Under the pieces are notes generated by a model. That model saw only the letters and a list, made by a program, of their open reading frames with translations, did no database searches and had not been told where the DNA came from. This document shows, piece after piece, positions 12,216-23,605 of a stretch of DNA of 64,000 nucleotides. The position numbers were made by a program, and so were the translations under genes. Source of the DNA: Ceratopteris richardii. Lineage: Eukaryota; Streptophyta; Polypodiopsida; Polypodiales; Pteridaceae. Position 1 is the stretch's first letter; each line of letters opens with the position of its first letter. The stretch spans positions 111,365,306 through 111,429,305 of the forward strand of contig CM035433.1 of the NCBI GenBank assembly GCA_020310875.1, given 5' to 3'.

Positions 12216-13892
12216 ATGGGAGAAAGTTTGCAGATTGATAAGCTAGATAGGGAGAACTATCCAGCATGGTCCATGAGGATGGAAGCACACCTCATGAGCA
12301 AAGATCTTATATCATTTATTACAGGAGATGAAGAAAAACCAGAGTTTGCAGATCCAAGTATTCCTACTAGGGAAGAACTTGCAATGTTGAAGACTTGGAT
12401 GAGAAAGGATGCTCAAGCAAGGAGTATCATCTATATGGCTGTAAATGATTATCTTTTACCTCACATCAAAGGTTTGGAAAGTGCTACAGATGTTTGGAAT
12501 GCCTTGGAAGAGCATTTCCAAAATACAACTAAGTCAAGGAAGTCCTCACTATGGGCTGAGTTCACAACCTTCAAGAAGAAGAGCTCACAATCAATTTCAG
12601 ATTATGTGGCAAGGATGAAAGATATTGCAGATAGCTTGGGAGCAGTGGATGAAGATATTGAAGAGGAAAAGTTGGTAAGACAAATACTTACAGGTCTAAG
12701 AGGTGATGAGAAGTGGAAGTCTTTTATATTATCCATAGAGTTGTCACTTGATCACTTTACTCCTGACCTTAATCAATTGCTAGGACACATGCTAACCTTT
12801 GAGCAGGATCTTAAAGGAGACAATGATAGAAGTACAAGTCAAGCTATGTACTCCAAAGACAAGAAAAAGAATGGCAAAGGAAAGCAATCAAATGATGATG
12901 AAGGGAATTCAAATCAAGCCAACTTCACAAAAGGGAAGACAAATTTCAGAGGTAAAGGAAGAGGAGGTAAGAACAAAGATAATGCTAAAGCTTGTTGGAT
13001 TTGTGGCAGAACAAATCATTTGGCAAATGATTGTTGGTATAACAATCAAAGTGGAGGATACAACAATCAGAATTATAGTCAAAGAGGTAGAGGAGGCAGA
13101 AATCAAAGAGGCAATTTCAGAGGAAGAGGTGGTAGGACATCATATGGTAGAGGAGGTGGAAGAAACTTCCAATCACAGTCCTACAACAACAATTATTACA
13201 ATTATGCATCAGATCAGAAGGATGACATGACTCTTATCTTGAATGCAACTCATGAATCAATGGGAGAAGATCAAAGAGTGTTTTATATTGACTCAGGGTG
13301 CAGCAACCATCTGAGTGGGAATCTATCTTTGATGACTGATATGGAAGCTAGGGTGAATGGACATACAGTCCAAACAGGTGACAATACCAAACATAAAGTG
13401 GAGAGCATTGGATCAGTGAAGACAAAGAGTGGAAGTACACTTCTGAGCAAGGTACTTTATGTTCCTACTATTCCTAAAAATCTGATAAGTGTAGGGCAAA
13501 TTGTGGAGAAAGGATATGAGGTAAGATTCACAAATGATGGTGTTTATGTACAAGATCCAAATCAGGGATATAGAAACATAATTGCAGGTAAAAAGGAAGG
13601 AAGATTGTTCACTCTCAAAGTCCAAGGTAATGTGGGACATGCACTATTTACCTATGGAGGTCAAAAGGTGTCTGAATTAGACCTATGGCATAAGAGGCTA
13701 GGTCATTTCAATGAGAGAGCTATAAAGGAGATGTCAAAGAATCAGGTGGTGCTTGGATTGCCAAACATTGAAGGGCAACATATGGTGTACAAGTGTGAAG
13801 CTTGTCAATTAGGTAAAGCACATAAGAGTTCTTATAACAAATCAGGGTACAAGTATTCAAATATGCTTGAATTGGTTCATACAGATGTATGA
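12216..13892 (+). pseudogene. Copia-C gag, protease, pre-integrase and integrase start; ends at an in-frame TGA
   Basis: ATG at 12216 opens a copia polyprotein. The UBN2-type capsid region covers about residues 5-215 (YPAWSMRMEAHL, VWNALEEHF). A canonical zinc knuckle CX2CX4HX4C follows at about residues 262-275 (CWICGRTNHLANDC), in a Gly/Arg/Asn-rich tail. The protease has the DSG catalytic triad (YIDSGCSNHL). The pre-integrase has LWHKRLGHF with CEACQLGKAH. The frame ends at TGA 13890-13892, at the Trp of the integrase HTDVWGP motif. That is a single-base TGG-to-TGA change. The same frame continues open right after it to 14681. Confidence 0.97.
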
Positions 13893-14681
13893 GGTCCCTC
13901 AAGGGACTATAGCATAAATGGATCCAGATATTATGTGTTGTTTGTTGATGATGCAACCAGGTGGATTACTTTGTATGTAATCAAGGATAAATCAGAAGTT
14001 TTCAAGACATTCAAACATTTTCATGTCTATGCAGAAAGGATCACAGGACAAAAGCTAAAGAGGTTAAGATCAGATGGAGGGGGAGAGTATTTCTCAAAAG
14101 AGTTTGATGATTATTTGTGGAATGCAGGTATCAAAAGAGAAGTGACTTGCAGGTACTCCCCTCAACAAAATGGAGTAGCAGAAAGGAGGAATAGGACTCT
14201 TGTAGAGTTTGCAAGAGCCATGATGAAGGAAAAGAATTGTCCAAATTACTTATGGGCAGAAGCCATTAACACTGCAACATACCTTGTGAATAGGTTGCCT
14301 TGCAAAGCTTTGGATGGAGGAACCCCTTATGAAGCATGGTGGGGTAAGAAGCCTAGTCTTGATCATTGTAAAGTATTTGGATGTATTGCATATGCTTATG
14401 TTCCTTCACAATTAAGACATAAGCTAGAACCAAAGGCAGAGAAGTATGTGTTTATTGGATATGATGATAGACAGATGGGTTACAGGTTGTGGAGTCCATC
14501 CACAAAGCAATTTCTTGTTACTAAAGATGTAACATTTGATGAGCAAAACATGTGGTATACAGGATCACCAAATGAGTATACAGGTGTTGAAGAAATTCAA
14601 AGGAAAGGAAAGGCAAAGGTAAAAGTTTGTGAAGAAATTGTGATGAAGTTGACTCTAGATGTAGAGTGCAGGATCATGTAG
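13893..14681 (+). pseudogene. Copia-C integrase core and C-terminal part
   Basis: In the same frame as the upstream ORF, separated only by the TGA. It carries FVDDATRWITLYVIK, then RSDGGGEYFSKEF with the second catalytic Asp, and QQNGVAERRNRTL with the catalytic Glu. Together with HTDV upstream this completes the DDE triad. The copia integrase C-terminal block KVFGCIAYAYV and KYVFIGYDDRQMGYRLW follows. The frame ends in the integrase-RT linker at 14679-14681 after an apparent frameshift between about 14600 and 14666. Confidence 0.96.
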
Positions 14682-16387
14682 AAGAAGGGCCAAGATTTGA
14701 TCCAGAATCAAATGAGGCTGAAACTTCAAGAAGTGCAGAAATCAAAAGATCTACAAGAGAGAGGAAAGAGCTTATAAGGTATAGTTATGATACATCTTTC
14801 CTAACAACAAAAGATTATGCCTACATTGTGAAAACAGAAGAAGATCCAACCACTTATGAAGAAGCCAAAGGTAAACAGAATTGGGAGAAGGCAATGCAAG
14901 AAGAGTATGATGCTCTACTTGAAAATGAAACTTGGGAACTAGTACCAAGACCAAAGAATCAGAAGGTCATTGGATGCAAGTGGGTATATAAAACAAAGAG
15001 GTTTGCAGATGGTAAGGTGTCTAGATATAAGGCTAGACTTGTGGTCAAAGGTTATGCCCAAACTTATGGGGTAGATTATGATGAAACCTTTAGTCCTGTT
15101 GCTAAGATGTCTACAATTAGGACATTGATTGCTATTGCTGCTTGCAAGGGATGGAAATTATCACAATTGGATGTGAAGAATGCATTTCTTAATGGTTACA
15201 TTGCAGATGAAGTATATATGGAGCAACCAGAAGGCTTCATGGAATCAATTGGATCAGATTATGTGTGTAAGCTCAAGAGAGCTTTATATGGGTTGAAGCA
15301 AGCCCCAAGAGCTTGGAATTACAGATTGGTCAAGTTCTTGAATGAATGTGGTTTTCAAGCATCAAAGGCAGATAGTAGCTTGCTAGTGAAGGCAAGTGAA
15401 AATGGATACATTTACATATGCATTTATGTTGATGATATTATTGTTACAGGAATAGATGCTCAAGGAATCAATGAACTCAAGAAGCAAATAGAGAAGGAGT
15501 TTAAGATAAGTGACTTGGGAAACTTATCTTATTTTCTAGGAATGCAGATTGTGTATACTCAACATGGAGTATATATTTCACAAGAGAGATACTTGAAGAA
15601 TCTTCTAGTCAAGTTTAACATGGAAGATTGCAGGACCTCAACTACACCATTGGAGGTAAATCATAAATTAAGCAGGTATGGAGGTGAAGAGTTCAATGAC
15701 ATGAAGAAATATCAGAGTTTGGTAGGTAGTCTAATTTATGCTACCTTGACAAGGCCAGATCTATCATATGCAGTAGGTGTGTTGTCACAATTCATGCATT
15801 GTCCAAAGAAGACTCATTGGATTGCAGCCCAAAGGGTACTCAGATATATCAAAGGAACCCTAAGTGAAGGTTTGTATTATGGTTTCACTTCTGACACAAG
15901 AATCAAAGTGTTTAGTGATGCAGATTGGGCAGGTGACTCAGATGATAGAAGGTCTACTCATGGATATCTATGTTATGTTGGAGACAAGTTAGTGTCTTGG
16001 TGTTCAAAGAAGCAACACACAGTTGCTTTATCATCCACAGAAGCTGAGTATAAGGGAATGGTAGAAGCTGCAAAAGAAGTGATATGGTTGAAGACCTTGA
16101 TGAAGAGTTTTGAGTTTGATCATAGTACTCCAATAATTTTTGGAGACAATATGAGTTCTTTGTATTTGGCAGCTAACCCTGTTTTTCATGCCAGGACTAA
16201 GCATATAGAGATTCAGTATCATTTCTTGAGGGAAAAGGTACTTGATAAAGAGATTGAAGTGATATACACTCCAACAAAAGAACAAGTGGCAGATATGATG
16301 ACAAAGAGTCTGGATGGACCTAAGTTACAAAGGTTCAAAGATATGGCAAGTATAAAGAAGACAGAGAAAACCTCAATTAATGATTGA
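14666..16387 (+). pseudogene. Copia-C reverse transcriptase and RNase H (frame +2 relative to integrase)
   Basis: An open 573-codon frame, offset from the upstream frame. RT blocks are KWVYKTKRFADG, QLDVKNAFLNGY, ALYGLKQAPRAW and an intact YVDDIIVTG. The RT thumb contains LSYFLGMQI and LVGSLIYATLTRPDLSYAVG. RNase H has FSDADWAGD, RRSTHGY, LSSTEAEYKG and KHIEIQYHFLREKV, with all expected acidic residues. The offset most likely arose by a small indel in the linker, because copia elements are normally one continuous frame. No frameshift signal was recognised. Confidence 0.96.
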
Positions 16388-16395
16388 GGGGGAGC
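16383..16395 (+). other. Polypurine tract of Copia-C
   Basis: ATTGAGGGGGAGC lies between the pol stop and the TGTTGG start of the 3' LTR. Confidence 0.9.
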
Positions 16396-17429
16396 TGTTG
16401 GTGCAGACCAATCATCAATTGAAGGCTTGGAAGATCAAATGATGAAGGAAGAATCAATTCCTAAAGAGTGGAAGAAGATCACATTCAGAGGACAAGAGAA
16501 GTGTACACATATGTACATTAGCATAGTCATAGATGACTTAGATCATTTTGTTCAGTAAGAATTATGTACAAATTATCTATAAATACCTTGAGAAAAGTCG
16601 GGGCATGTATGAGAGCATATGTGATAATAGTCAAAAGTCAAGAATGAGGGAGATAGAAGTCATGAGATAGAGGAAAGTGAATTTGAGTTAGCTCTCATCA
16701 CTCAGTTGTACTTCTTCTGAGTAAATGAAAAGTTTTGCGCCCGATGTTTCTGCGTGTTCTCCTTCTACAGTGGATCAATTGTGAAATGCTTTTGTACAAG
16801 TCTAAGTTGAGAGTTGCTTGACCTCTGTGCAAAGTTTTAGTTTCCAATTGTAATCAGGCTGAGTGAATTAAGTGTAGGAACATTCATATGTGAAGTATGT
16901 TCACTGGTTCCTAAAACAGGCGCATATTTCGAAGTCAATGTTTTAGTCATTTCTCCTAGCACAGTTTAAAGTTTTGCATGAGTGAGGGCTTAATCTTTAA
17001 GTTGGAAGATAAGCTACTTATGTCTAGAAGCATTTTGTAAAACGGGTTCTATTCAAGGAGAACCAAGTCTTAAAAGTTACAGGTGTAAAGTCGACTGTTC
17101 TGGATGACAGTTTCTGACATAGGTAACTTGAGAAGTTGATTTCTCAAGTTATACTTAATCTTTTGAAGAGATTCAACTTGGAGTAGATGCGCAATCTCTA
17201 GAAGATACTTCGTACAAAGTTTCATCAAAAACTTTACACGTTTGATAGGCCAATGTGAAGATACAGTGCAGCAGACTTTTCTGTGTTTCATCTTCTTCAC
17301 AGATTTGTTAACTTTTTTATAATTAGCAAATGATCCTCTAAATTAGTGAAGTGTTTGACTTACTTTTGGTATAGAGGTGCTCTAATCACAAAAGTAAGTT
17401 GTTCTTTTGGAGATTAACATTCTCCATCA
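16396..17429 (+). mobile_element. 3' LTR of Copia-C
   Basis: 1034 bp. It differs from 10961-11994 at about four sites (single-base changes near 11198, 11518, 11767 and 11883 of the 5' copy). It is followed by the AATTG target duplication. Confidence 0.97.
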
Positions 17430-17462
17430 AATTGAAGATGTGTGCATACCCAATACTCAACA
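17430..17462 (-). mobile_element. 3' LTR of Gypsy-1, first 33 bases
   Basis: On the minus strand it starts TGTTGAGTATTGGG directly after the polypurine tract, then is cut by Copia-C at 17430. It continues at 10955. Confidence 0.85.
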
Positions 17463-17477
17463 CTCTCCTCCCCCTAG
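17463..17477 (-). other. Polypurine tract of Gypsy-1
   Basis: Minus-strand CTAGGGGGAGGAGAG directly precedes the LTR start. Confidence 0.88.
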
Positions 17478-19973
17478 ACTTTGTCGTCCTCGACAAAGCT
17501 AAGATAAGAGGGGCATACATTGCATAATTGGTATAGGTTTGAGTCTTTAGATCTTCAAATGAGCAGCTATTGAAGTGGTCAAGTCGTCCAGTCTTTAGAG
17601 CTTCAAGTCTTCAAGGCTGAGCGACACAATCCCCTTGGGGGGCAGTCAGCCCAACCATGTAAACAACATCCTTGGTTGCCAAATATGCAGCTATTCCTGC
17701 TGAGCAAGTCCTGAAAGTTGCAATCCAAAACAATTGAAAGTATGCAAGAGCAAGCAAGGACCCGACTACCATAAGAAGATGAGGTATCTTGGAAATCATT
17801 CTATGCTAGATATAATCCAAAGCATGTTGGGAGTAGCAACCCCACATGAGAGCGATCCCTATATGAACATGTTCCATATATCACACTATAGTCAAGACTG
17901 CAACATTAATTGGATCATCTAGGCTGAAACAATCCTGTGGAATCCTGTCAATTATTGGACTGGAGAATGAGATACTAGATATTGTCAGATTGTAGTACAC
18001 AGAAGATGTCAAAACACATAAAGTCATTTACAAATGTCCCCTTTTATGATGACAGGGAAAGTGGGCAACATCCTCAGGAGCTGCATATCCCTGTTATGGC
18101 CATAGAATCCATGTAGAAATTGGATGGGTAAGCAACTGAACAGTAGACCTAGGGTCCAATCCTAGCATAGAAAGCAATCCCCTGCAAAGGGAAATTCACC
18201 GAAAAAATTGTTGACCAACAGAACACAACTTCAAGCTTCTCAGTACCTCAGGCACACATAGGAAAAATTAGAGCCAATCTCAAGAAGACACATCCATGGG
18301 CAATCAAGGTTTCCAGTTGTATCCAGCCAAGACCACTTGTCATTGTAGTAATATCTGTAAAAATCTGCTTTGGGCAGTGGATCACTGAAGTATTCTGTAA
18401 AACTTGCTCTAGCCCAAACGTGCTTTAAGTCTTCTATATTCTAGAGCGCTTCAAATTCTCTAGAGAAGAACTGATACTTTCCCCACTTACTGTTGTCAAA
18501 AGTCAAATTGGCATCAAAAATGAAATCTGCATTTGCCGAAGGTCATGCTAAACCTTGGAACCAATGGGAATTACGATGAACTTTTTCGGTATATCCCCTT
18601 GGAGGGTCATCGATCGGCATAGGTCTTGGGAATCCTTGAAATTAGGGCGGTTGTTCAGTAGGATATGATTCAGCTAGTAAGTCGTCAAAATTTACCACAG
18701 GTACACTGGGGCCAGCTTCAAATGGTCCTTCAGTCTGCATGATGAGTGATGCGAGTGTGGAGAAGATCTGCTACAAAAGATTAGCACATTAGCATGGAAA
18801 TTAATCATGATCCCATTAAAGTGAGACTGCAATCCCTTTCCATAAGCGATGTGTAATCGGTGTAGCCAAATGTTGTGATGTGGTTTATGGAATGATTGTT
18901 GCAAAACTAATGTAGGTCTCTAGACACCTACATGCTTCAGATAGTGCATACATTGCTTGATGAGATTGTTATTATAAGTGATGTTGGGTTACGGTATGTG
19001 AATTTGTACAAATTTCAATTGTGGATGAGTTATTACAAGGGTAGTGTTTATTCGGGATGGCAGTAATGTTAGACAAGGGGTTTTGAGGAGACATTTGGAT
19101 ACGTTTTGGTATCCATTTCCTAAGAGTTACTGAGCGGGTGATATGTTTCTGCTGAGGAACAAAAGGTGATATTGGATGTGGTGGTATTGAGGGGTGAAAA
19201 GATTGCTGAGGGTTATATATTATGTGGCTTGAGGGTTGAGCTATGATACACTATTTGGGTACCCAAATCTGCATGGGTGTGGGTCGATTCATGAGGTACT
19301 TCTTGGCGATCCAAATCTGTCGAATGTTCATCGAGGTCGAAGAAGGTTGAGGAGACTTTGGATACTACCTCTACTTCTACCTTAACTTCTTGTCATTGTC
19401 TGCGTTGTTGAAATCTGTCAGTGCTTTCTATCCTTTCGGCACCCATAATTGTCTCGTGCCGCTTGTTTTGTGATGCTGATGTTGCTTTCCTCTTTGTGTC
19501 TTCTGATATGTTCATCGGTCTAGGTTCCTCCGTTGTGGTTGAATCCTTTGTTGGGTCGGATGGACACTCTGCTTTGGAAAAGAAGGGAGGTCCAACACTT
19601 GCAACATGTGCCCATTAGGAAGTGCTTCGTTTTGTATCAAAAATCTAGGCCAGTCCGTAGTAAGTGTGGAATGATGGGCACCACAGGGTGTTGTGCCCAT
19701 GTAGCTACTGATGCAGTCCACCTGACCGTTGTTGAAACCCACCTCACCCATCTGTTGGGTGATGACCCCTTCTAGCTTGCAGGAAGACCAAGGGAAAATC
19801 TCCTAGCGTTCTTCTGAATGGCAATTGTCCATCGCCAAGCCCGAGTGGGTTGGGGTAGACGTCGCGTGACTTATCTGGCCAAAGATCTTCCGGTCCTTCT
19901 TCACATGTGTTTCATATGGTCTAGGGTTACTTACCTGAGGTGGAGTGTTGTTAGGGAAGTCAAGCGTTATCAC
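17478..19973 (-). other. Gypsy-1 3' region between pol and polypurine tract, no clear coding
   Basis: About 2.5 kb without an open frame longer than about 80 codons on either strand. I recognise no domain. Athila and Tat elements often have a long 3' segment here that holds an env-like or other ORF. Nothing like a signal peptide plus transmembrane pair is visible, so it is either a decayed ORF or untranslated sequence. A sequence resembling CTTTGTCGAGGACGACAAAG next to the polypurine tract can form a short hairpin. Confidence 0.6.
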
Positions 19974-20765
19974 TCACCACTGATTTAAGGTTCCAATCTG
20001 CAAGGAGCCTTGTCTAAGGTTTAGGTCCACTGAGTGATCATATAGCCAATCTTGGCCATGGATTAGGGGTTCTATCAGGTCCTCGTCGTGGCACATTAGT
20101 AGTTTTGCTGTCATGGTCACCTCATGTATGAGGATAGGAAGGTCCACCTCACCCATGCAAGGGGTTTCCATGCGTCCTAGCCCTATGAGGTATGCCTCAA
20201 TTGGCCGCATTTCTATTCCTGAGTCCTTATGGTGGGACCATCTAATCGCACTAGTCGCAACACCTGAATCAATTAAAGCCCTGAGCTCCTGGCAAAGGTT
20301 ACCGTGCTCTAGCTTGACTGTAATGAATGGTCTCCTATCCACTATGCTAGGATAAGTGGTTGACTTTACTTGACACATGGCCATGGGATATCTGGGTGTT
20401 GTTTCCAGATGGTCATAATGTTCTCTCCCTAGTCCTTGTCTTCTTAACTTCATGCGCTTAATGCGTTCTATAGCTTCTGCCTGAGCTTCAGCGTGTATTC
20501 TATTTTCTTCTTCCTTACGCTTCTTTGCCAACGTGAGTCGTCTAAGCATATCCTTAGTAAGAGGTTCTTGATATAACTTGACTCTACAACCACTAATATA
20601 ATTAGGCATTATGTCTCCTTCTAAGGTGGCTAATTGTACTACTCCACTTGTCGACAGTCTGTTAATGATCATAGCTCCATAACCTCGCTTTTCTAATTTC
20701 CGTGCATGTTGTTTCAGCGTATATACTAGGACTAAATCTCCTTCTTTTAAGCCTTTATCTTTCAC
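19974..20765 (-). CDS. Gypsy-1 integrase C-terminal region fused to a second retropepsin-like domain
   Basis: An open 263-codon segment of pol; the true start lies upstream, because the first codon shown is an internal GTG. Residues 1-70 (KEGDLVLVY through YISGCRVKLYQEPLT) look like the SH3-like C-terminal domain of gypsy integrases. Residues 71-115 form a charged Lys/Arg/Glu helix. Residues 145-258 resemble an aspartic protease: PFITVKL hairpin, catalytic ALIDSG (Asp at residue 166), a GEVDLPILI strand, and HGQDWL at 236-241 in the place of the usual LGMDWL. The usual protease of this element lies far upstream at 24473-25024. This segment has no stop, unlike several other parts of the element. 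Confidence 0.8.
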   Translation of the reverse strand: MKDKGLKEGDLVLVYTLKQHARKLEKRGYGAMIINRLSTSGVVQLATLEGDIMPNYISGCRVKLYQEPLTKDMLRRLTLAKKRKEEENRIHAEAQAEAIERIKRMKLRRQGLGREHYDHLETTPRYPMAMCQVKSTTYPSIVDRRPFITVKLEHGNLCQELRALIDSGVATSAIRWSHHKDSGIEMRPIEAYLIGLGRMETPCMGEVDLPILIHEVTMTAKLLMCHDEDLIEPLIHGQDWLYDHSVDLNLRQGSLQIGTLNQW

Positions 20766-22029
20766 ATGTGCATCGAAATAGGCTTTCTGTCGTTTCTTCG
20801 CTGCATATATTCCTGCTGTTGCTTTTAGCCTGGTTTCTCCTAATCATTCCAAGTCCATTATCCTTGATGATAATTCATGGCCAGTCCACTGATGTTCTTG
20901 TGCAATGTTAAGGGTCGGTATCAAGAAGTCCAAAGGAAGCACAACATTCTGACCAAAAACCATTTGAAAGGGAGTTGCATTGAGTACGGTCTTGTAGGCC
21001 ACTCAATATGCCCAAACAGGGTGGTGTAACTATTTGTTCCAATCTGAACGTTTTTTGTTCACGAGTTTTGTCAATATGTTACAAAGGATCTTGTTAGTGC
21101 TTTCTACTTGACCATTGGCCTAAGGATGATATGGTGCGGATTTCTTGTAAATCACCATAAAATCCTGTAACAAATATTCAATGACTTGGTTTATAAAATG
21201 AGTTCCTCGATCGCTCACTAACTCTATAGGCAGTCCATATCTTGTAAAGACATTTTCAAATAAGAATTTTGCAGTCATGTGTGCATCATTCTTTTTCATG
21301 GCCTTGGCCTCTACCCATTTGGTAAGATAATCTATCGCAACAACAATGTATTCTGCATGTGTACCTTTTACAGGGGGGTTAATGGGTCCTACAAAGTCTA
21401 TACCCCACTTAGAAAATGCTCGTCCTCCCATAATGGGTTTCAATGGCATTTCATCTCTGCGAGTAGGAAATTGAGTTCTTTGGCACACATCACATCTCTT
21501 AACATAGGTATGTGCATCCATGAAGAGTGGGCCACCATAATCCTGCAAAGAGGATGGCTTTGATTATCCTATCGAGGCCAAAATGACCTCCTGCCACACA
21601 TTGGTGTGCAGTCTCTAGTACACGCAAATAATCACTTTCATGAACACATTGTCTTAGGTATCCGTCTCGTCCTCGTTTGTATAGATTGTCGTCAGTAAGT
21701 GAGTAGTCTTGAGCTTCCTGCTCTAGACTTCGTTGTTGCACTAAAGTCATTCCTTGAGGGAATGTGTTTGTCCTCAAGTATGTCACTAAAGGTTCACTCC
21801 ATTCTGGTGTGAGAGACTCATGATATAACGTAGCATGTTCTACTGGTGGTCTTTCACAACAAATAGGGCATTCTCTACACAACTTGTAGACATTTGCTTC
21901 CATCGAAGGCCAATATACTCCTAGTCTATGTAGAGTCTGCAACGTACGATGTTTGGAATGATGTTGCTTTATGCACCTACATGTGCTAATTGCAACCAAT
22001 TCACATGTTCTGATTCGTCTACACAACAA
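20766..22029 (-). pseudogene. Gypsy-1 integrase: two H2C2 zinc modules and catalytic core
   Basis: The frame 22029-21499 holds a first H2C2-like module (His at 21963, Cys pair by 21859; LHRLGVYWPSM in between). A connector typical of gypsy pol follows (EWSEPLVTYL, DDNLYKRG). A second H2C2 module has His-x6-His at 21606 and its Cys pair (KRCDVCQ) at about 21483. A frameshift near 21540 joins it to the core at 21548-21120. The core has WGIDFVGP (first Asp), LVSDRGTHF (second Asp) and, after a stop at about 21120, GQVE with the Glu. Further stops follow towards 20800. Confidence 0.88.
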
Positions 22030-22765
22030 GCAAGAATCTTTTGATTATCCTATTTATATATACTTCTTGCTATTATTTGATATCTTTGAGACTTGGTGAT
22101 CTCTCCTTCCTTGATCCTTATCCTAGGATTCTTGGGTCCATACGTGAGAATAGGGATTATAGGCTTTGCCCATTCTGGTACTATCTCAAGGTTAAACAAG
22201 TATGCATCGGGTAATTCATCCGCTATTCCTTGAGGAGCTTCTCTTGTGGTTAATCTTGAGAGGTGATCAGCTTTGAGATGTGTCTTTCCTTTCCTGACTA
22301 CTACCTCAAAGTCATACTCCATGAGCAATAGAAACCAACGTATCAGTCATCCTGTGTTACAAGGCTTATTGACTAAGTACAATAACGCTTGATGATCCGT
22401 AAAGAATTTGAACTTATTTGCCAATAGATAATGCCTGAATTTCTTTACTGCGTAGATCATTCCTAATCCTTCTCGTTCCGTAGTGGTGTAGCTTTTTTTG
22501 CTGCATTCAACTGTCTGCTCGCATATGCTATGGGGAGATCTACGTTTCCTTCATTCATGGGTTGTGCCAACACACATCCTATGGCATAGTTGGATGCATC
22601 CACATGTACACGAAATGGCTTACTCCAATCTGGGGTGGTTCATATAGGTGCCGAGCACAAACGTCGTTTAAGTTCATGGAATGAATTTTCACACTCATCT
22701 ATCCATTCAAACTTGGTTAAAAGAGAGTACAAAGGCTTGGCTATGATTGCATACATGTGTATGAA
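22030..22765 (-). pseudogene. Gypsy-1 RNase H (decayed)
   Basis: Between RT and integrase. Only fragments can be read, for example the end MLMEYDFEVVVRKGKTHLKADHLSR (22328-22250), which is the standard RNase H C-terminal motif with KADHLSR. Many stops and frame changes occur between 22340 and 22765. Confidence 0.8.
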
Positions 22766-23605
22766 TCATTTGTAATAACCACAATGACCCATAAATGCCT
22801 GTACCTCTTTTATGTTATTTGTTCTAGGTAGGTCTGCAATTACTTTCACTTTTCCTTCATCCGTAGAGATTTTGTTCTTTGACACAATGTGTCCTAGAAT
22901 TTTGCCTTGTCTAACCATAAAAACGCATTTTTCTGGGTTTACACAAACTTGATATTCTCGACATTTGTCAAATACTTGCCTTAGTTCTGGGATATGAGTC
23001 TGCCTCATATTCGAATGTGCACATATGTCATTGACATAAACTTCCAAATTCTTGCGTAAGAATTCCTTAAAAACATGACACATGAGTCGTTGGAAAGTGG
23101 CGGGTGCATTTGTTAAGACAAATGGCATTACACGAAATGCAAAAATGCCCCATTCTGTGGCAAAAGCCGTCTTGTGTTGATCTTCTAGAGCAATGGCTAC
23201 TTGATTATAGCCTGAGAAACGATCAAGCAAGCTATAAACTTCCTTGCCCGCAACTCTTTCCAATAAATGTTCTATGATAGGAAGAGGGTAACTGTCTCTA
23301 ATTGTGGTGGCATTAACTTTCTTAAGGTTAATACACACACGCAATTTTCCATTCTTCTTGGGCACTACCACAATGGGGGATACCCATTCAGTATGCTCAA
23401 TTTCATGAATGAATCTTGCTTCTGTCAAATAATCTATTTCTTCTTTAATCTTTGCAGCATAGTTATCATTGTACATGTACGGTTTTTGTTTCGTAGGTTT
23501 AGCGTCTGGAGTCATAGGGATTCTATGGGAGTATATATCTAGCTCTACTCCTTTCAGGTCTTTGTAACTCCAAGTGAACACATCTCTATTCACCCAATAG
23601 GGCAA
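22766..23605 (-). pseudogene. Gypsy-1 reverse transcriptase
   Basis: A 279-codon open segment covering most of the gypsy RT: KEEIDYLTEARFIHEIEHTEWVSPIVVVPKKNGKLRVCI (written as consecutive short blocks: KEEIDYLTEAR, HTEWVSPIVVV, GKLRVCINLKK), YPLPIIEHLL, FSGYNQVAIA, TAFATEWGIFAFRVMPF, APATFQRLM. The catalytic box reads YVND where the sister copy Gypsy-2 has YVDD, so one catalytic Asp has become Asn. The open frame is therefore not evidence of activity. The frame ends in the thumb region (AFMGHCGYYK). Confidence 0.92.

Larger units (their letters stand above)
10961..17429 (+). mobile_element. Copia-C, complete young copia element
   Basis: 6469 bp with two 1034-bp LTRs that differ at about 4 positions by eye. 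It is flanked by a perfect AATTG duplication (10956-10960 and 17430-17434). It has a primer site, one gag-pol region and a polypurine tract. It sits in the 3' LTR of Gypsy-1 in the opposite orientation. The near-identical LTRs make it the most recent insertion visible in the nest. Confidence 0.98.

Noticed and set aside
17478..19973. Envelope-like gene behind Gypsy-1 pol
   Set aside because: No open frame above about 80 codons and no signal peptide or membrane segment pattern.
22766..23605. Active Gypsy-1 reverse transcriptase because of the long open frame
   Set aside because: The catalytic YVDD box reads YVND and the flanking RNase H is broken.
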